64,000 bases of DNA from Jeotgalicoccus coquinae (GTDB taxonomy: Bacteria; Bacillota; Bacilli; Staphylococcales; Salinicoccaceae), in NCBI RefSeq assembly GCF_014207425.1, contig NZ_JACHFF010000002.1, positions 1 through 64,000 on the forward strand, in the 5' to 3' direction. Made by a program: the position numbers and the translations under genes. The notes under the pieces are model-generated. The model was not told the DNA's origin. It saw only the letters and a list, made by a program, of their open reading frames with translations, and did not search any database. Below are positions 47,041-57,625 of the stretch, one piece after another (the stretch's first letter is position 1; every line of letters starts with the position of its first letter).

Positions 47041-47580
47041 TTACTTTTGGAACGGCATACCGAATTGTGTTAACAGTTCACGAGCTTCTTCGTCCGTGTT
47101 TGCTGTCGTTACAATAACGATATCCATACCGCGAACTTTTGATACTTTATCGTAATCAATTTCCGGGAAGATAATTTGTTCTTTAACACCTAGAGTGTAG
47201 TTACCGCGGCCATCGAATGCTTTCTTCGAGATACCTCTGAAGTCTCTTACACGTGGTAATGTAACTGAGATAAGTTTGTCCAGGAATTCATACATTCTTT
47301 CTCCGCGCAGTGTAACTTTCGCACCGATTGGCATACCTTCACGTAAACGGAATGTAGCGATTGATTTCTTAGCTTTAGTGACAATTGGTTTTTGACCTGT
47401 AATTGCACTTAGTTCCTCAACAGCTGTGTCAAGTACTTTAGCGTTTTGTACAGCATCACCAATACCCATGTTAACTACGATTTTATCAATCTTCGGTGCC
47501 TGCATTACTGAAGAATAATTAAATTTATTTACTAGTTCTTGTTTAATTTTTTCATTGTATTTTTCTTTTAAGCGAGCCAT
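47041..47580 (-). CDS. rplE: 50S ribosomal protein L5
   Basis: 179 residues, full L5: [16 protein letters not shown], the [13 protein letters not shown] loop and the conserved C-terminal FGMPFQK. Binds 5S rRNA. RBS AAGGAGG. Confidence 0.98.
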   Translation of the reverse strand: MARLKEKYNEKIKQELVNKFNYSSVMQAPKIDKIVVNMGIGDAVQNAKVLDTAVEELSAITGQKPIVTKAKKSIATFRLREGMPIGAKVTLRGERMYEFLDKLISVTLPRVRDFRGISKKAFDGRGNYTLGVKEQIIFPEIDYDKVSKVRGMDIVIVTTANTDEEARELLTQFGMPFQK

Positions 47581-47606
47581 TAATGTGACCTCCTTCCGTT
47601 TGAATC

Positions 47607-47915
47607 TTATTTAATCTCTTTACCTGATTTAACAGCGATCTTCACTTTTTTACCATCTTTAATTTCATGACGGACACGAGTGCGTTCACCTGATTCAGGG
47701 TCTACATGCATAACGTTAGAAACGTGAATCGGAGCTTCTACCTCTAGAATCCCGCCTTCCGGGTTCATTTGAGATGGCTTCTGGTGTTTCTTAATAACGT
47801 TGACGTTTTCAATAACGACACGGTTATCTGAAGGAATTGCTTTTAGTACAGTTCCTTTTTTACCTTTGTCCTTACCGCTAATTACAACGACCTGGTCACC
47901 TGTTTTTACGTGCAT
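47607..47915 (-). CDS. rplX: 50S ribosomal protein L24
   Basis: 102 residues, KOW domain near the N-terminus ([21 protein letters not shown]) and a basic end. Assembly initiator of the large subunit. RBS AAGGAGG. Confidence 0.98.
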   Translation of the reverse strand: MHVKTGDQVVVISGKDKGKKGTVLKAIPSDNRVVIENVNVIKKHQKPSQMNPEGGILEVEAPIHVSNVMHVDPESGERTRVRHEIKDGKKVKIAVKSGKEIK

Positions 47916-47942
47916 AGTTGTCGCACCTCCTTCGGTTTTGGA

Positions 47943-48311
47943 TTATAGTACTTCTGGTGCTAATGAGATAATCTTCATGAAGTTACCTTCGCGAAGTTCA
48001 CGAGCAACTGGTCCGAAAATACGAGTACCTCTTGGACCTTTATCATCACGGATGATTACGCATGCGTTCTCATCGAATTTAATATATGAACCATCTTCAC
48101 GACGGACACCTGTTTTCGTTCTGACGATGACGGCTTTAACAACCTCACCTTTTTTGACAACTCCACCTGGTGTTGCATTCTTAACACTTGCAACAATAAC
48201 ATCACCGATGTTAGCAGTTTTACGGCCTGTTCCACCTAAAACTTTAATAGTGAGCACTTCACGTGCACCTGAGTTGTCAGCTACCTTCAAGCGGCTCTCT
48301 GACTGAATCAT
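47943..48311 (-). CDS. rplN: 50S ribosomal protein L14
   Basis: 122 residues, full L14: [19 protein letters not shown] start and [20 protein letters not shown]. Lies at the subunit interface. RBS AGGGAATCG-type, GGAGG further up. Confidence 0.98.
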   Translation of the reverse strand: MIQSESRLKVADNSGAREVLTIKVLGGTGRKTANIGDVIVASVKNATPGGVVKKGEVVKAVIVRTKTGVRREDGSYIKFDENACVIIRDDKGPRGTRIFGPVARELREGNFMKIISLAPEVL

Positions 48312-48341
48312 GCGCGATTCCCTCCTTCTGTTTCAAGTATT

Positions 48342-48605
48342 TTATATAAGTACAGATTCTTTAACGATTTCAACTAGACGGAATCGTTTAGTCGCAGATA
48401 ATGGACGTGTCTCTTGAATTCTCACGATGTCGCCCATTTTCGCAGTGTTGTTTTCATCATGTGCTTTATATTTTTTAGAATATTTAACACGTTTTCCGAT
48501 GATCGGGTGCTTAGTGTAAGTTTCAACAAGTACCGTTACTGTCTTATCCATCTTGTCAGATACGACGCGGCCCTGGTAAACTTTGCGTTCGTTTTTACTT
48601 TCCAC
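48342..48605 (-). CDS. rpsQ: 30S ribosomal protein S17
   Basis: 87 residues, OB-fold with [18 protein letters not shown] and [22 protein letters not shown]. Binds 16S helix 11. RBS GAGGAGG. Confidence 0.98.
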   Translation of the reverse strand: MESKNERKVYQGRVVSDKMDKTVTVLVETYTKHPIIGKRVKYSKKYKAHDENNTAKMGDIVRIQETRPLSATKRFRLVEIVKESVLI

Positions 48606-48623
48606 GATTTGAACCTCCTCTAA

Positions 48624-48833
48624 TTATTGATTCGCTTGTGCTTCTTCAATCTCTCTTGCGCGAACCGTCGTTTTCATTCTAGCGATAGTCTTTCTAACTT
48701 CTTTGATACGAGCAGTGTTTTCTAGCTGACCTGTAGCTAGCTGAAAGCGCAGATTGAAAAGTTCTTCTTTCAATTCTTTAACATTAGATTCAATTTCGGA
48801 ATTCGTTAAATCACGGATTTCTTTAGCTTTCAT
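48624..48833 (-). CDS. rpmC: 50S ribosomal protein L29
   Basis: 69 residues from the ATG at 48833 (AGGTGGTG 6 nt upstream), inside the end of rplP, which it overlaps by 11 bp. Two helices with [22 protein letters not shown]. Near the exit tunnel. The longer frame to 48845 adds MVIR without an RBS. Confidence 0.97.
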   Translation of the reverse strand: MKAKEIRDLTNSEIESNVKELKEELFNLRFQLATGQLENTARIKEVRKTIARMKTTVRAREIEEAQANQ

Positions 48834-49257
48834 TCGTATCACCACCTAATTCTTCACGTTTTACTATTTTCGTTTTTAATGGAAGTTTATGACTTGCAAG
48901 ACGAAGTGCTTCTTTAGCTACTTCTTCTTCTACACCCGCAACTTCAAACATAACTCGGCCTGGTTTAACTACTGCAATCCAACCTTCGATTGCACCTTTA
49001 CCAGAACCCATTCGTACTTCTAATGGTTTCTTTGTATATGGCGTGTGCGGGAAGATGTTGATCCATACTTTACCGCCACGTTTCATGTAACGTGTCATTG
49101 CAATACGTGCTGCTTCGATTTGTCTTGCAGTAATCCAAGATGTTGTCGTAGCTTGCAGCCCGTATTCACCAAAGCTTACTTGATTTCCGCCTTTTGAACG
49201 TCCTTTAGTGTCTGGACGGTGCTGACGACGGTATTTTACTCTTTTTGGTAATAACAT
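48823..49257 (-). CDS. rplP: 50S ribosomal protein L16
   Basis: 144 residues, full L16: [14 protein letters not shown] start and [27 protein letters not shown]. Near the peptidyl transferase centre. RBS AAGGAGG. Confidence 0.98.
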   Translation of the reverse strand: MLLPKRVKYRRQHRPDTKGRSKGGNQVSFGEYGLQATTTSWITARQIEAARIAMTRYMKRGGKVWINIFPHTPYTKKPLEVRMGSGKGAIEGWIAVVKPGRVMFEVAGVEEEVAKEALRLASHKLPLKTKIVKREELGGDTNES

Positions 49258-49274
49258 TCCAAATTTCCTCCTTA

Positions 49275-49916
49275 CTATTTATTATTCTTTGTAGGAAGAA
49301 CTTCTCCACGGTAGATCCATACCTTGACACCTAACTTACCGTAAGTTGTGTCTGCTTCTTCATGAGCATAATCGATGTCTGCACGAAGTGTATGAAGTGG
49401 AACTGTTCCTTCACTGTAACCTTCAGCACGAGCGATATCCGCACCGCCTAAACGTCCTGATACTTGTGTTTTAATACCTTTAGCGCCTGATTTCATAGCT
49501 CTTTGAAGCGCTTGTTTTTGTGCTCTACGGAAAGATACACGGTTTTCTAACTGACGTGCAATATTTTCTGCTACAAGTTTAGCATCCATATCTACTTTCT
49601 TAATTTCAATCACGTTGATATGAACTTTCTTCCCAGTCAAGTTAGTAAGTGCTGTACGAAGTTTGTTGATTTCGCTACCGCCTTTACCAATTACCATACC
49701 TGGTTTACCTGTGTGCAGTGCAATGTTTACACGGTTTGCTGCACGCTCAATTTCCACTTTTGAAATTGAAGCATCTTTAAGATTAGTCTCGATATATTTA
49801 CGAACTTTTAAGTCTTCGTGTAAAAGGCTGGCAAAGTTTTTGTCTGCATACCATTTTGCTTCCCAGTCACGAATGACACCTACACGAAACCCAATTGGAT
49901 TTATCTTTTGGCCCAA
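49275..49916 (-). CDS. rpsC: 30S ribosomal protein S3
   Basis: 213 residues, full S3 with a KH domain ([15 protein letters not shown]) and C-terminal [14 protein letters not shown]. Part of the mRNA entry helicase. RBS AAGGAGG. Confidence 0.98.
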   Translation of the reverse strand: MGQKINPIGFRVGVIRDWEAKWYADKNFASLLHEDLKVRKYIETNLKDASISKVEIERAANRVNIALHTGKPGMVIGKGGSEINKLRTALTNLTGKKVHINVIEIKKVDMDAKLVAENIARQLENRVSFRRAQKQALQRAMKSGAKGIKTQVSGRLGGADIARAEGYSEGTVPLHTLRADIDYAHEEADTTYGKLGVKVWIYRGEVLPTKNNK

Positions 49917-49937
49917 GTTAATTCCCTCCTTATATAA

Positions 49938-50315
49938 TTAAGCGTTCTCTGTTTCTTGGTTTTCTTCAGTTTCTGCTTCTTTTGCGTATTCTTCAACAAC
50001 TACTGTGATGTGGCTGGTACGCTTGTTGATTTTCGTAGCACGGCCTTGAGCACGTGGACGGAATCTTTTCAGCGTTGGACCTTCGTCTGCATAAATTTCT
50101 GAAATATACAGGTTATCGATATCCATATCGTAGTTGTGTTCTGCGTTAGCAACTGCAGATTTAACTAATTTCTCCACTACCGGTGAAGATCTCTTGTTTG
50201 TAAGTTTTAGAATTGAAATCGCTTCTCCAACTTCTTTACCTCTCACAAGGTCAAGAATAAGGCGTACTTTACGCGGAGCGATTCTCACAGTTTTAGCAAT
50301 AGCTTTCGATTGCAT
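49938..50315 (-). CDS. rplV: 50S ribosomal protein L22
   Basis: 125 residues: core [34 protein letters not shown] tunnel-lining loop, and an acidic tail [17 protein letters not shown] slightly longer than Bacillus L22. RBS AAAGGAGG. Confidence 0.98.
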   Translation of the reverse strand: MQSKAIAKTVRIAPRKVRLILDLVRGKEVGEAISILKLTNKRSSPVVEKLVKSAVANAEHNYDMDIDNLYISEIYADEGPTLKRFRPRAQGRATKINKRTSHITVVVEEYAKEAETEENQETENA

Positions 50316-50350
50316 GAGTCTTTCCTCCTTTATCGCATATGGTTAGTTAT

Positions 50351-50626
50351 TTATCTTTTTGTTTTCTGATCGTTTCCGTGACCTCTGAACGTTCTTGTAG
50401 GTGCAAATTCACCAAGTTTGTGGCCAACCATATCTTCTGTGATGTACACAGGTACATGTTTGCGTCCGTCGTATACAGCGATTGTGTGTCCGATGAAATT
50501 CGGGAAAACCGTTGAACGGCGTGACCATGTTTTAATTACACTTTTTTTGTTACCTTCGTTCTGAGCCTCTACTTTTTTCATGAGGTGATCGTCGACGAAA
50601 GGTCCTTTTTTAAGACTGCGTGCCAT
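50351..50626 (-). CDS. rpsS: 30S ribosomal protein S19
   Basis: 91 residues from the ATG at 50626 (GGAAGGAGG). The frame to 50644 begins within the RBS itself. [18 protein letters not shown] start and [17 protein letters not shown]. Head protein. Confidence 0.98.
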   Translation of the reverse strand: MARSLKKGPFVDDHLMKKVEAQNEGNKKSVIKTWSRRSTVFPNFIGHTIAVYDGRKHVPVYITEDMVGHKLGEFAPTRTFRGHGNDQKTKR

Positions 50627-50680
50627 GTAGGCGCCTCCTTCCAATAATGCGTGCGGATTTTATCCGCACACTCACATTAC

Positions 50681-51511
50681 TTATTTCTTACGTCCTCTTA
50701 CTATGAACTTAGTTGAACGGTTTTTACCTCTGCGAGTTTTCTTCCCAAGAGTTGGTTTACCCCAAGGTGAAACTGGTGATGGACGTCCGATAGGAGCTTT
50801 ACCTTCACCACCACCGTGTGGGTGGTCGTTAGGGTTCATTACTGAACCACGTACAGTAGGGCGTTTACCTTTCCATCTAGAACGTCCGGCTTTACCAATG
50901 TTGATAAGTTCGTGCTGCTCGTTACCAACTTGACCGATTGTCGCTCTACATGTAAGAAGAACCATACGTACTTCACCGGAAGCTAATCTTACCAGTGCGT
51001 ATTTACCTTCTTTACCTAATAACTGTGCGCTTGTACCTGCTGAACGTGAAAGCTGTCCGCCGGCACCTGGTTTTAATTCGATGTTGTGGATTGTAGTACC
51101 AACCGGGATGTCGTTTAGTGTTAATGCGTTCCCTACTTTGATATCTGCTTCAGGTCCACTCATAACTACTGTTCCAACTGTCATGCCTTTAGGTGCTAAG
51201 ATATATTTCTTCTCACCATCTGCATATGATACTAACGCGATGTTAGCTGAACGGTTTGGATCGTACTCAATAGTTTTAACTGTTGCAGGAATCCCATCTT
51301 TATTACGTTTGAAGTCAATAATTCTGTATTGACGTTTATGTCCACCTGCTTGGTGACGTACAGTGATTTTACCCTGGTTGTTACGTCCCGCTTTTTTCGG
51401 CAGCGGCGCTAGTAATGAACGTTCCGGAGTTGATGAAGTGATTTCAGCAAAATCCGAACCGGTCATATTACGGCGACCATTCGTGGTAGGCTTATATTTC
51501 TTAATTGCCAT
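50681..51511 (-). CDS. rplB: 50S ribosomal protein L2
   Basis: 276 residues, full L2 with the C-terminal [18 protein letters not shown] loop whose histidine reaches the peptidyl transferase centre. RBS AAGGAGG. Confidence 0.98.
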   Translation of the reverse strand: MAIKKYKPTTNGRRNMTGSDFAEITSSTPERSLLAPLPKKAGRNNQGKITVRHQAGGHKRQYRIIDFKRNKDGIPATVKTIEYDPNRSANIALVSYADGEKKYILAPKGMTVGTVVMSGPEADIKVGNALTLNDIPVGTTIHNIELKPGAGGQLSRSAGTSAQLLGKEGKYALVRLASGEVRMVLLTCRATIGQVGNEQHELINIGKAGRSRWKGKRPTVRGSVMNPNDHPHGGGEGKAPIGRPSPVSPWGKPTLGKKTRRGKNRSTKFIVRGRKK

Positions 51512-51546
51512 CCTCGTTATACCTCCTTATTGGTATCTCTTTATAA

Positions 51547-51819
51547 TTAGAAGATTTCGATTGAACCTTCTTTAAGTTTTACAATCGCTTTTCTTCTTCT
51601 GTTTGTATAGCCTTCGTAACGACCCATGCGTTTTTTCTTAGGCTTAACATTCATAATGTTTACTTTATCTACTTTAACGTCGAAAATTTCTTCAACTGCG
51701 TGTTTGACTTGAGTTTTGTTCGCTCTCACATCTACATCAAATGTGTATTTGTCTTCTGACATTAAGTCAGCAGAACGCTCAGTGATTACTGGGCGCTTGA
51801 TAATGTCGCGTGCATCCAT
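51547..51819 (-). CDS. rplW: 50S ribosomal protein L23
   Basis: 90 residues: [11 protein letters not shown] start and [22 protein letters not shown]. Docking site for trigger factor and SRP at the exit tunnel. Overlaps rplD by one base. Confidence 0.98.
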   Translation of the reverse strand: MDARDIIKRPVITERSADLMSEDKYTFDVDVRANKTQVKHAVEEIFDVKVDKVNIMNVKPKKKRMGRYEGYTNRRRKAIVKLKEGSIEIF

Positions 51820-52439
51820 TATACAAGTACCTCCTCTGCTTTTTTGATTGCTCCCTCAGTGAAGATCACATGGTTAGCAGAAAGGATATCTAGTACGTTA
51901 AGACCAGCCGGAGTCAACACTGTAACACCTGGGATGTTACGCGCTGATTTCTCAACAACTTCGTCTTTATTTTCAAGTACAAGAAGTACTTTCTTAGCTG
52001 CACCAAGATTTCCAAGTACTGTTAAGAACTCTTTAGTTTTCGGTGCTTCCATTTCAAGGTGGTCAATCACTTGTAGTACTTCTTCATTTACTTTCGCTGA
52101 AAGTGCTGAACGAAGTGCTAACTTTCTCATTTTCTTCGGCATGCTGAAACTGTATGATCTTGTAGTTGGTCCGAATACGACACCGCCTCCACGGAACTGT
52201 GGTGCACGGATTGTACCCTGACGAGCATTACCTGTACCTTTTTGTTTGAACGGTTTTCTTCCTCCACCGCGTACAGCTGAACGGTTCTTAACTGCGTGGT
52301 TTCCTTGACGAAGAGACGCGCGCTGTAATTGAACCGCTTCAAATAGTACATGCTGGTTCGGTTCGATTCCGAAAATGTCCTGGTTTAATTCGATAGAACT
52401 TACTTTAGTTCCTTCTTTTGATAAAACATCGATTGCCAT
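51819..52439 (-). CDS. rplD: 50S ribosomal protein L4
   Basis: 206 residues, full L4, with the extended loop [23 protein letters not shown] that lines the exit tunnel. In some bacteria L4 represses the S10 operon through its leader. RBS GGGAGG. Confidence 0.98.
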   Translation of the reverse strand: MAIDVLSKEGTKVSSIELNQDIFGIEPNQHVLFEAVQLQRASLRQGNHAVKNRSAVRGGGRKPFKQKGTGNARQGTIRAPQFRGGGVVFGPTTRSYSFSMPKKMRKLALRSALSAKVNEEVLQVIDHLEMEAPKTKEFLTVLGNLGAAKKVLLVLENKDEVVEKSARNIPGVTVLTPAGLNVLDILSANHVIFTEGAIKKAEEVLV

Positions 52440-52460
52440 GTGTTTATCCTCCCTTCCTTA

Positions 52461-53123
52461 TTACTTGTTACCTTTTTTAATTGATGATGAAATTTTTACA
52501 AAACCTTTTTTAGGTCCTGGTACGTTCCCTTTAATAAGAACAACATTTTTGTCTGCGTCAACACGAACGATTTCTAAGTTCTGCATAGTAATCGTTTTCC
52601 CACCCATTTGTCCAGGTAATTTTTTACCTTTGAAAACTCGTGACGGGCTCGCTGCCATAGCCATGGCACCTGAACCTCTGTGGTAACGTGAACCGTGTGT
52701 CATTGGTCCGCGGCTGAAATTGTGACGCTTGATAGAACCCTGGAAACCTTTACCTTTAGAAGTTCCTGTTACGTCTACAAAATCTCCTGCAGCAAATGTA
52801 TCTACAGTGACTTCTTGACCTACGTCAAATTCCTCTGTGTTAACGTTTCTGAATTCGCGTATGAAGCGCTTAGGAGCAGCACCAGATGCTTTTGCATGGC
52901 CTGCCTCTGCTTTGTTGGCATATTTGTTACTTCTGCCTTTTGCGTTATAATCGCGCTTGTCATCAAATCCGATTTGAATCGCGTTATATCCGTCTGTTTC
53001 TTCTGTTTTCTTCTGAACTACTACGTTACCCGCAGCTTCAACTACTGTTACAGGGATTAATTCTCCGTTTTCACCGAAAACTTGAGTCATCCCAATTTTT
53101 CTACCTAAGATTCCTTTGGTCAT
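52461..53123 (-). CDS. rplC: 50S ribosomal protein L3
   Basis: 220 residues from the ATG at 53123 (RBS ATAGGAGGTG), where [15 protein letters not shown] begins; the frame to 53135 has no room. Central loop with [18 protein letters not shown], which approaches the catalytic centre. Confidence 0.98.
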   Translation of the reverse strand: MTKGILGRKIGMTQVFGENGELIPVTVVEAAGNVVVQKKTEETDGYNAIQIGFDDKRDYNAKGRSNKYANKAEAGHAKASGAAPKRFIREFRNVNTEEFDVGQEVTVDTFAAGDFVDVTGTSKGKGFQGSIKRHNFSRGPMTHGSRYHRGSGAMAMAASPSRVFKGKKLPGQMGGKTITMQNLEIVRVDADKNVVLIKGNVPGPKKGFVKISSSIKKGNK

Positions 53124-53145
53124 CGAAAGTCGCACCTCCTATAAT

Positions 53146-53454
53146 TTATAACTTGATTTCGATGTCTACGCCTGATGGTAAGTTTAAGCCCATTAGAGCA
53201 TCAACTGTTTTAGGTGTAGGGTTTAAAATGTCGATAAGACGTTTGTGTGTACGCTGTTCAAACTGTTCACGTGAATCTTTGTATTTGTGCACCGCACGAA
53301 TAACTGTGTAAATAGTTTTCTCAGTCGGTAACGGAATTGGTCCCGATACATCTGCACCTGAACGTTTTGCCGTCTCAACGATTTTTTCTGCTGATTGATC
53401 CAGCACTCTGTGGTCGTATGCTTTTAAGCGAATACGGATTTTTTGCTTTGCCAT
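53146..53454 (-). CDS. rpsJ: 30S ribosomal protein S10
   Basis: 102 residues, full S10: [21 protein letters not shown] and [20 protein letters not shown]. Also NusE in rRNA antitermination, notable given the rRNA leader at the left end. First gene of the S10-spc-alpha run. RBS AAGGAGG. Confidence 0.98.
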   Translation of the reverse strand: MAKQKIRIRLKAYDHRVLDQSAEKIVETAKRSGADVSGPIPLPTEKTIYTVIRAVHKYKDSREQFEQRTHKRLIDILNPTPKTVDALMGLNLPSGVDIEIKL

Positions 53455-53640
53455 TATTTATACCTCCTTATGGTCGTCATCCTATTAATGGTAGACTATC
53501 TCGGCGAAAATTTTCTTGTCACATCTGCCATGGCAATGCGGCCGGGTGTGTCAGTAACCTCTCGCGTCATCGATGTGTGATGTGCATAGGAACAGCACTT
53601 CACGTATACAGGACACAACTGTGCCCGCTTAAGTCCAACG
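53455..53640 (-). ncRNA. S10 operon 5' leader
   Basis: About 185 nt between the predicted start and rpsJ. On the minus strand it contains GGGCACA-TTG-TGTCC-type and GTGAAGTGC-N9-GCACATCAC hairpins and a GC-rich 3' part (ggccgcattgccatggc). This is far more GC-rich than other intergenic DNA here, which points to a structured RNA. L4-responsive S10 leaders are known in other bacteria; equivalence is inferred. Confidence 0.5.
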
Positions 53641-53646
53641 TTAGAT

Positions 53647-53675
53647 ATGATACAGTAAAAGAGTGAAGAAATCAA
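53647..53675 (-). promoter_or_regulatory. S10 operon promoter
   Basis: Minus strand -35 TTGATT (53675-53670), 17-bp spacer, -10 TATCAT (53652-53647). The -35 and spacer lie inside one arm of the terminator stem of the upstream purine permease. Confidence 0.6.
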
Positions 53676-53706
53676 TAGGTTACTAAAGATTTCTTCACTC
53701 TTTTTT
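53657..53706. terminator. Terminator of the NCS2 purine permease, overlapping the S10 promoter
   Basis: 17-bp perfect arms AAAAGAGTGAAGAAATC / GATTTCTTCACTCTTTT (53657-53673 with 53688-53704), 14-nt loop. T run on the plus side, A4 on the other. Confidence 0.8.
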
Positions 53707-53748
53707 AAATTTCCTGCGTTTTCTTCTATATATACACGATGTTGAATA

Positions 53749-55080
53749 TTAATTAATGAAAATGAAGTATAAAATGAACACTATGAATAGTCCATACATC
53801 ATAGGATTAATTTCTTTTCTTCTGCCCGCCATAATCATCGTAATCGGATAGAAAATAAATCCGACAGCAATACCTGTTGCGATACTGTACGTGAGCGGCA
53901 TCATAAACACCGTCAGAAATGCAGGTACTGCAACTTCAAATCTGCCCCATGTAATCTTCGATAAGTTCGAGGCCATTAAAATTCCTACTATTATAAGTGC
54001 AGGTGCTGTGACTTCCGATGTAAATGTAACAATCAGCGGCGAGAAGAATATCGCAGCCAGGAATAACACACCCGTAACGACAGATGCAAACCCGCTTCTT
54101 GCCCCCGCAGCTACACCCGCAGTGGACTCTACATACGATGTTGTCGTAGATGTTCCGAAGATTGCCCCTGTAATCGTCGCAAAGGCATCGGCAAGCAGCG
54201 CTTTACCCGCGCGCGGGAGTTTGTTGTCTTTAATAAGGTTGGCCTGTGACGCTACCCCTACAAGTGTTCCTGCTGTGTCAAAGAAATCTACAAACAGGAA
54301 TGTCAGTACTACAATCAGAAACTGAACATTAAAGATGGTATCAAAATCTGTCAGCCCTTCGAATGCTGCGCCGAATGTCGGTGCAACGCTCGGTACCGAA
54401 CCGACGATTGCCGACGGCATCGGTACAATACCTGTCAGAATACCGATTACTGCTGTAGCGATCATACCGATAAAGATAGCAGCCGGTACTTTTTTAGTCA
54501 TTAATATTACTGTAATTACAAGTCCCGCAAATGTCAGCAGCACACCGCCGCTCTGAACGTTGCCGAGACTGATTAATGTTGCTTCGTCTCCTGTAATAAT
54601 TCCCGAAGACTGAAGTCCGACGAATGTAATGAAGAATCCGATACCGGCGCTGACCGCCATTTTCATCTCCATCGGTATAGCATTAATTATGTATTCACGA
54701 AGTCCTGTAAGCGTCAGAATTACGAATATCACACCCGAGAACAGTACGCCTGTCAGTGCAGTCTGCCATGGAATACCCATTGTCAGTACTACTGTAAAAG
54801 CGAAGAATGCGTTCAGTCCCATACCCGGCGCAAGTGCAATCGGGTACTTCGCGATAATCCCCATAAACAGACAGCCGACAAATGCAGCTAAACACGTTGC
54901 AACGAAGACAGCATTGATATCCATCTTCATCTCGTCGGGAACACCCTCTACTCCCTGCAGTGATAAAATCGAAGGGTTAACCGCAAGAATATAAGCCATC
55001 GACAGAAATGTCGTCAGACCGCCGATAATTTCTTTCTTAAAATTAGTATCAAGTTCATCGAATCCAAAAAACTTTTTCAT
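53749..55080 (-). CDS. NCS2 (AzgA-type) purine permease
   Basis: 443 residues from the ATG at 55080 (GGAG 8 nt upstream). AzgA/PbuG branch: FGFDELDTNFKKEIIGGLTTFLSMAYI start, ALAPGMGLNAFFAF and the FVDFFDTAGTLVGVA motif. Takes up guanine, hypoxanthine or adenine by proton symport. Its start lies 24 bp after the YczE-like gene, so no room for a purine riboswitch is left between them, and none is evident farther up. Confidence 0.92.
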   Translation of the reverse strand: MKKFFGFDELDTNFKKEIIGGLTTFLSMAYILAVNPSILSLQGVEGVPDEMKMDINAVFVATCLAAFVGCLFMGIIAKYPIALAPGMGLNAFFAFTVVLTMGIPWQTALTGVLFSGVIFVILTLTGLREYIINAIPMEMKMAVSAGIGFFITFVGLQSSGIITGDEATLISLGNVQSGGVLLTFAGLVITVILMTKKVPAAIFIGMIATAVIGILTGIVPMPSAIVGSVPSVAPTFGAAFEGLTDFDTIFNVQFLIVVLTFLFVDFFDTAGTLVGVASQANLIKDNKLPRAGKALLADAFATITGAIFGTSTTTSYVESTAGVAAGARSGFASVVTGVLFLAAIFFSPLIVTFTSEVTAPALIIVGILMASNLSKITWGRFEVAVPAFLTVFMMPLTYSIATGIAVGFIFYPITMIMAGRRKEINPMMYGLFIVFILYFIFIN

Positions 55081-55103
55081 AACTAGCTCCAATCAGATTA
55101 TGA

Positions 55104-55742
55104 TTATTTAAATTGTATGATCTTCGGATCATTGTAGCCGATAAAACGGATGAGCAGTTCTCTCGTATAGGGAAAGAACATCTCTATTATCCTGCCGTAA
55201 AACAGGACTATTAATATCGTACCGATAAACACCGGCCCGCCGAGGATAACCCCGAACACAGTAACTATAAGTTCCATTAAGAAACGCGCTCTTGCCATTC
55301 TTAAATTGAACTTAACAACCAGAACCAGCATTAAAGAATCTCTCGGACCTGCGCCGAGATTCGGAGTCATATAAAATGCGGACCCGAATGCTGCGATGAA
55401 GACACCGATCGTAAAATAGACAGCCTGTGCCGGCCAGTTTTCGACATCCGGCAGCAGCCAGACAAAGAAGTCGATAAATGCACCGATGGTTAAGAGGTTA
55501 ACGTATACCCCGCCTTTAGGCAGTGCTTTGACCATAAGCGAAGTGGCTATTACAATACCGATGCCGAGAATGACCGCCCAGCTCCCGAACGTCAGTCCGA
55601 CAGACTGCCACAGACCGAAATGCAGTACATCCCACGGGGCAAGCCCCATAACAAAACCTTTAACCTGCATCGCAACGCCGATTGACATTATGATTAAACC
55701 CACGAAGTAAAACAGGCAGCGTTTGACAAAGCTACGCGACAC
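55104..55742 (-). CDS. YczE/YyaS/YitT-family membrane protein
   Basis: 212 residues from a GTG at 55742: ATAGGAGTG lies 7 nt upstream, and the 59 residues ahead of it in the same frame show no protein character. About five hydrophobic segments, with PWDVLHFGL and PNLGAGPRDSLML, the family's repeated signature. Function unknown. Likely co-transcribed with the purine permease. Confidence 0.82.
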   Translation of the reverse strand: MSRSFVKRCLFYFVGLIIMSIGVAMQVKGFVMGLAPWDVLHFGLWQSVGLTFGSWAVILGIGIVIATSLMVKALPKGGVYVNLLTIGAFIDFFVWLLPDVENWPAQAVYFTIGVFIAAFGSAFYMTPNLGAGPRDSLMLVLVVKFNLRMARARFLMELIVTVFGVILGGPVFIGTILIVLFYGRIIEMFFPYTRELLIRFIGYNDPKIIQFK

Positions 55743-55898
55743 ACTATCACTCCTATATAATAAGTATAAAGCTTTACCAGTTGGTTTTAATCTCAAATAC
55801 AAGTATATTATACACTTATTTTCACATAAATCTACGCTAAATCCGTACATTTTCATTTTTTTAGGCTTTATTGTTTGTCTAAAAATTATTGCTTTCTC

Positions 55899-55926
55899 TT
55901 CACAATTAAAACAGCACATTTATGAT
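55899..55926 (+). promoter_or_regulatory. Promoter ahead of the SE1832-family gene
   Basis: -35 TTCACA (55899-55904), 16-bp spacer, -10 TATGAT (55921-55926), with a second overlapping TATGAT at 55926-55931. Confidence 0.45.
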
Positions 55927-55958
55927 ATGATATTAGTTAAGTTTAGGTGGTGGTAAAA

Positions 55959-56126
55959 ATGGATTTGGAAAGCAAATTACAGGAATTAAAATACGAATAT
56001 GTACACCTCCAGGGTGATTTGGAAAAAATCGAGTCCACCGGTCATCCAACGTCAAAAATGACCGACAGGCTTCACGAGCTTGAACAGCAGATTAAAGAAG
56101 TACGCCAGGAACTAAAAAATAGGTAA
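55959..56126 (+). CDS. SE1832-family small coiled-coil protein
   Basis: 55 residues, too short for most ORF lists: MDLESKLQELKYEYVHLQGD, an inter-helix ESTGHP turn, then LHELEQQIKEVRQEL. Two heptad-like helices form a likely antiparallel hairpin. It resembles the staphylococcal SE1832 family (from memory); function unknown. RBS AGGTGGTG. Leads the MFS operon, ending 18 bp before the MFS start. Confidence 0.78.
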   Translation: MDLESKLQELKYEYVHLQGDLEKIESTGHPTSKMTDRLHELEQQIKEVRQELKNR

Positions 56127-56144
56127 TTTCAGGACGTGTATACA

Positions 56145-57299
56145 ATGAAAAGAATGATTTCCCTAATTATGATCATTCAATTTTTAATATATTTCGGGTT
56201 CAGTATGATCATTCCGGTCATTCCCGAACTCGTTAATCAGCTCGGTGTCAATACGATACATATGGGGCTGCTGCTTGCGGTATACTCACTCGCAAGCTTT
56301 CTGTCAGCGCCGTTCTTCGGACGGCTGTCGGATAAAGTCGGCAGAAGGCCGCTTCTCCTCGGGGGACTCGCCACCTTCGCTTTCAGCTTTTTAATATTCG
56401 GGCTGTTTATAGATAATCTGACTGTATTGTATATAAGCAGAATTATCGGAGGTGCCGCTTCAGGTGCACTGTATACTGCAACGACAAGTATGGTCGCGGA
56501 TATTACAACACGTGAAGAGCGTACGAAATATATGGGACTTGTCGGCATGTGTGTCGGCCTCGGTTTTATTTTCGGGCCGGGTGTCGGAGGAATACTTGCA
56601 GGCATCTCACTCAGCTTCGCTTACTATATGACGACAATCGTTATTACAGCTGCGCTGATTTTCAGTTTCTTCAAAGTAAGTGAAACTTACCGTCAGTCGA
56701 CAGCGCAGACGCCGAAGAAAATTACGCTTGCTGCCGACTACTTCACACAGCCGATCGGCATTCTAATGGTTGGAACGTTTTTTGTAATGTTCTTCATGAG
56801 CGGAATGGAAAGTACTTTCCAGCTGCTTGGACAGGACCGCATTAATATTACTCCGACTGAAATGGGTGTACTGTTTTTCATCGGCGGAATATTTAACGCG
56901 CTGACTCAGGGAGTCTATATAAGGAAACTTAAAGACGGCCAGGAGAAAAAAGCAATGGTTGCCGGACAGATTATGGCAGTCGTCGCATTTATCATGCTGC
57001 CGTTTATGACCGGACTTGTATACGCGGGAATATGTATCGTCCTCCTGATGACAGGTAACGCTCTTGCGAAAACATTAATGACATCACAGATTACAAAAGA
57101 AGCAGCTTCCCACGATATGGGACGCGTTACAGCAACAACATATTCTCTCGACAGCCTCGGAAGAATATGCGGACCGCTTATATTTAATGCGCTGTTCCTA
57201 ATATCTGCCGGGCTGCCGTTTTACTTCGGTGCGCTGATGACCGTGCTGTCGACACACTTTATATTCCAATATTACAGAAAACGAGGGAGAGTCGCATGA
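56145..57299 (+). CDS. MFS multidrug exporter, NorA/Bmr-like
   Basis: 384 residues from the ATG at 56145 (AGGA 10 nt upstream); a GTG at 56136 has no RBS room. 12 hydrophobic segments; motif A GRLSDKVGRRPLL between helices 2 and 3 and the drug-exporter motif C region GPGVGGILAG in helix 5. DHA1 proton antiporter; NorA/Bmr-type export is likely, the substrates unknown. Overlaps the next gene by 4 bp. Confidence 0.9.
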   Translation: MKRMISLIMIIQFLIYFGFSMIIPVIPELVNQLGVNTIHMGLLLAVYSLASFLSAPFFGRLSDKVGRRPLLLGGLATFAFSFLIFGLFIDNLTVLYISRIIGGAASGALYTATTSMVADITTREERTKYMGLVGMCVGLGFIFGPGVGGILAGISLSFAYYMTTIVITAALIFSFFKVSETYRQSTAQTPKKITLAADYFTQPIGILMVGTFFVMFFMSGMESTFQLLGQDRINITPTEMGVLFFIGGIFNALTQGVYIRKLKDGQEKKAMVAGQIMAVVAFIMLPFMTGLVYAGICIVLLMTGNALAKTLMTSQITKEAASHDMGRVTATTYSLDSLGRICGPLIFNALFLISAGLPFYFGALMTVLSTHFIFQYYRKRGRVA

Positions 57300-57613
57300 C
57301 ATTATTAACACTCCTCATGCTTTTAATTTATATCGTTATCAGTGCTGCTACTATTTTAAATATGCGGTCACGTATTCTTGATGCGGCCCGTTATATTTCC
57401 GGTGCTGCATTTTTACTGATGACAATCACATTCAGCTTGTCACTGACAAGTCCTGATCTGTTTATCGTGCTGGCTCTTGCACTGTGCATTGTGCTGTCAG
57501 TTGAAATTACTGCTTTCAAAGAATCAAAAGGCGACCGTGCCAACTTATTTTTAGTGCACGCATTTACGCTGACAATGGCACTTGTACTTATTATATTTCT
57601 GATCACGCTGTAA
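57296..57613 (+). CDS. Small membrane protein of unknown function
   Basis: 105 residues with three or four hydrophobic segments (about 3-21, 35-50, 53-68, 86-104) and one charged loop (FKESKGDR). Not recognised. ATG overlaps the MFS stop by 4 bp, so the two are translated together and it may be a partner. Confidence 0.7.
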   Translation: MTLLTLLMLLIYIVISAATILNMRSRILDAARYISGAAFLLMTITFSLSLTSPDLFIVLALALCIVLSVEITAFKESKGDRANLFLVHAFTLTMALVLIIFLITL

Positions 57614-57625
57614 GGAGATGTGGAC

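Noticed and set aside
55743-55919. Longer N-terminal form of the YczE-like protein (to 55919)
   Set aside because: Extra residues are not protein-like, and the GTG at 55742 has a proper RBS.
55743-55958. Purine riboswitch ahead of the YczE-purine permease pair
   Set aside because: The region is A/T-rich with a -10-like TATAAT but lacks the conserved riboswitch core.
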